From: Alphaproteobacteria bacterium
Lineage (GTDB): Bacteria; Pseudomonadota; Alphaproteobacteria; Sphingomonadales; Sphingomonadaceae
Length of the DNA stretch: 7,973 bases
Direction: 5' to 3'
Assembly (NCBI GenBank): GCA_028293055.1
Contig: JAQGLD010000640.1
Span: 1 to 7,973 of the forward strand
Part shown: positions 6,385 through 7,973 of the stretch, one piece after another
Layout of the letters: every line of letters begins with the position of its first letter
Numbering within the stretch: position 1 is the first letter of the stretch
Program-made: the position numbers and the translations under genes
Notes under the pieces: generated by a model
Seen by the model: the letters and a program-made list of their open reading frames with translations, nothing else
Databases searched by the model: none
What the model was told of the DNA's origin: nothing

Positions 6385-7625
6385 ACGCGCATTTCGGGCT
6401 CGGCGCCGAAACGGCCGCCTTGGTCTCGAACCGGCCGGTCCGGATCGTGCACGCCCATCCGGCTTTCGACTGCGGCGGCAAGGAGGCGCGGACCACGCGG
6501 CTGATGAACGGGTTCGGCCCAGCGGCGGAGCATGTCATCCTCAGCGCCAGGCCGACCCGGACCGCGGCGAGGATCTGGATCGATCCGCAGGTCCGCCACA
6601 GCTTTCCCGCCGATGCGCCGCCGATCGGCGGCCTTCCCACTCCGGCGCGATTGTACCGGCTGGCGCGCTATCTGCGGCGCTTCGATCTGGTGCTGACCTA
6701 TAATCGGGGATCGGCCAATGTGCTCCTCGCGAAGCTCGCCTTCGGCGGGCCGCCCATCGTCCACCACGAGGACGGCTTCAACGCCGACGAGGCCGGCGGG
6801 CTGAAGCCTTGGCGCAACCTCCATCGCCGGATCGCGCTGCGGGCCGCCGACCGGCTCGTCGTTCCGTCTCACGGCCTTGCCCGGATCGCGGAGTCCCGCT
6901 GGGGGCAGCCGGCCTCGCGAATCTCGCGGATCGCGAACGGAGTGGCGATGGTGCCGGGCGATTGCGGCGGTCCCGATCCCATTTCGGGCCTTCAGCGGCG
7001 CCCCGGCGAAATACTCATCGGGACGGTCGCCGGCTTGCGGGCGGTCAAGAACCAGCGCCGCCTGATCCGCGCCTTCGCGTCGCTCGGGACCCGAAACGCT
7101 CGGCTGGTCATCGTCGGCGAAGGCCCGGAAGAGGCCGGACTGCGCGCAGAGGCAGAGGCCTGCGGAGTCGCCGATCGCGTGATCTTCGGCGGCTTCCTGC
7201 CGCGCGCCGATCGGATCCTGTCGCATTTCGACATCTTCGCGCTCTCTTCCGACAGCGAGCAATTCCCGATCGTCGTGGTCGAGGCGATGGCGGCCGGATT
7301 GCCGATCGTGGCCACCGATGTCGGCGACATCGCCGCGATGGTCTCGCGCGAAAATCGCGGCGGGATCGTCGATCGTTGCGACGAAGCCGGTTTCGGCCAC
7401 GCGCTCGCGCGGCTCGTCGACGAGGAGGCGCTGCGTACCCGGCTCGGCCGAAGCAATGCCTGCAAGGCGCGCAGCGACTATCAGGACGGACCGATGATCG
7501 CAGCTTATGCCGAATTGTACGGCAGCGTCCTCGCCGATGCCGGTGCCTGGCGCCCCTATGCCGGTCGTGCGGCGGCGGCGATCTCGTCGATCGAGGCCGG
7601 TGCGATACCACGCTTCGCCAAATGA
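6381..7625 (+). CDS. GT4-family glycosyltransferase
   Basis: 414 residues with the GT-B two-domain layout. The N-terminal domain opens with VRIVHAHPAFDCGGKE, whose GG loop (32-33) lies at the acceptor cleft, and has IVHHEDGFNADEA (from 126), typical of GT4 enzymes in polysaccharide loci. The C-terminal domain has GTVAGLRAVKNQRRL with the phosphate-contacting basic residue at about 223, VIVGEGPE, and the EX7E signature E293-QFPIVVV-E301 followed by AMAAGLPIVATDVGD. It probably transfers a sugar from a nucleotide donor, with retention, to a lipid-linked glycan in the cytoplasm. The start ATG at 6381 overlaps the flippase stop (ATGA). An in-frame upstream start at 6330 would overlap the flippase by 55 bases and is not favoured. 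The 3' end overlaps a convergent gene by 70 bases. Donor and acceptor sugars cannot be told from sequence. Confidence 0.93.
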   Translation: MNAHFGLGAETAALVSNRPVRIVHAHPAFDCGGKEARTTRLMNGFGPAAEHVILSARPTRTAARIWIDPQVRHSFPADAPPIGGLPTPARLYRLARYLRRFDLVLTYNRGSANVLLAKLAFGGPPIVHHEDGFNADEAGGLKPWRNLHRRIALRAADRLVVPSHGLARIAESRWGQPASRISRIANGVAMVPGDCGGPDPISGLQRRPGEILIGTVAGLRAVKNQRRLIRAFASLGTRNARLVIVGEGPEEAGLRAEAEACGVADRVIFGGFLPRADRILSHFDIFALSSDSEQFPIVVVEAMAAGLPIVATDVGDIAAMVSRENRGGIVDRCDEAGFGHALARLVDEEALRTRLGRSNACKARSDYQDGPMIAAYAELYGSVLADAGAWRPYAGRAAAAISSIEAGAIPRFAK

Positions 7626-7973
7626 TCGAGCATTCCCTCCCACCACCCATGGAAGCCGTCCAGATCGGATTGCGACCGCACGAATGGCGTGTTGCCGGGC
7701 GCCAGCGAAGGCGAATGGAATGACAGGCTGAACAGGCGGACATCCTCGGCCAGGAGGGCATCGACCGCCGCCTTGGCATCGGCCAGGCTGGTGCCTTCCG
7801 GGGTCAGCGCAGCGCGTTTCGCAAGGCCGATCCGGGCCAGCTGCCGCTGCATCCGCGTCGAGCCCGGGAAACGGCCGAGATAGACTGCGCTGAGCGGGAT
7901 TTCGAGCAACCGGCCGCCCAGCAGGGTGTAGGGGATCGGCCGGTAATCGGTGAAGTCCGGACCCTTTTCGGCG
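7556..7973 (-). CDS. polysaccharide deacetylase-like protein (WalW type), C-terminal part
   Basis: The last 138 residues of a protein whose start lies beyond the right edge. The visible part reads DFTDYRPIPYTLLGGRLLEIPLSAVYLGRF, then an alpha-helical stretch, then DVRLFSLSFHSPSLAPGNTPFVRSQ and a final helical segment. The FHSPSL...GNTPFVRS pattern is what I know from the end of WalW-like polysaccharide deacetylases, where the histidine belongs to the last conserved motif of the NodB-type fold. The metal-binding Asp and His-x-x-x-His motifs would be upstream, outside the window, so activity cannot be judged. Context with a flippase and a GT4 enzyme fits a role in modifying a surface polysaccharide. 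It ends at TAG (7556-7558), inside the 3' end of the convergent glycosyltransferase. A TTG at 7909 is not the real start, since homologous-looking sequence continues upstream of it. Confidence 0.75.
   Translation of the reverse strand, partial: AEKGPDFTDYRPIPYTLLGGRLLEIPLSAVYLGRFPGSTRMQRQLARIGLAKRAALTPEGTSLADAKAAVDALLAEDVRLFSLSFHSPSLAPGNTPFVRSQSDLDGFHGWWEGMLDHLAKRGIAPASIDEIAAAARPA

Noticed and set aside
6309..7646. Minus-strand open frame (about 445 codons) opposite the glycosyltransferase
   Set aside because: No family features; the plus strand has a complete GT4 motif series.

Overview
The window is uniformly GC-rich, with dense bacterial coding on both strands and only two intergenic gaps longer than 50 bases. 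The gene content suggests an alphaproteobacterium of the Sphingomonadales type. The basis is a TonB-dependent receptor with a DIVVTG-type TonB box and an N-terminal STN domain, a FecI/FecR pair with a DUF4880-like N-terminus, and an exopolysaccharide gene set. This placement is inferred from protein style, because there is no rRNA or marker gene here.

Minus strand, right to left from 4632: an ECF sigma factor (4078-4632), a FecR-type membrane anti-sigma/sensor (3129-4088) and an STN-containing TonB-dependent receptor (761-3172). These three overlap end to end and form a complete cell-surface signalling operon. In this arrangement a ligand bound at the outer-membrane receptor is relayed through the periplasmic STN domain to FecR and then to the sigma factor. 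The ligand cannot be read from the sequence. Next on the same strand is a caspase-family (peptidase C14) protein (653 to the left edge, truncated). It starts at TTG behind a good Shine-Dalgarno and has its own sigma70-like promoter. A small hairpin separates it from the receptor gene.

Plus strand, divergent from the sigma factor: a MOP-superfamily polysaccharide flippase (4900-6384) and a GT4 glycosyltransferase (6381-7625) that overlap by ATGA. They look like part of a surface or exopolysaccharide locus. At the right edge, on the minus strand, is the C-terminal part of a polysaccharide deacetylase-like protein (7556-7973). Its 3' end overlaps the glycosyltransferase end by 70 bases.

The 267-base divergent gap (4633-4899) has no clear promoter but contains two sets of strong inverted repeats. 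I see no tRNA, rRNA, CRISPR array, insertion sequence or phage gene. Points for a second look: a caspase-like protease next to a surface-signalling operon; mini-ORFs at two translation starts; a perfect 15-bp tandem duplication in fecR; and alternative hairpins ahead of the flippase. Nothing here is clearly a wholly new system.
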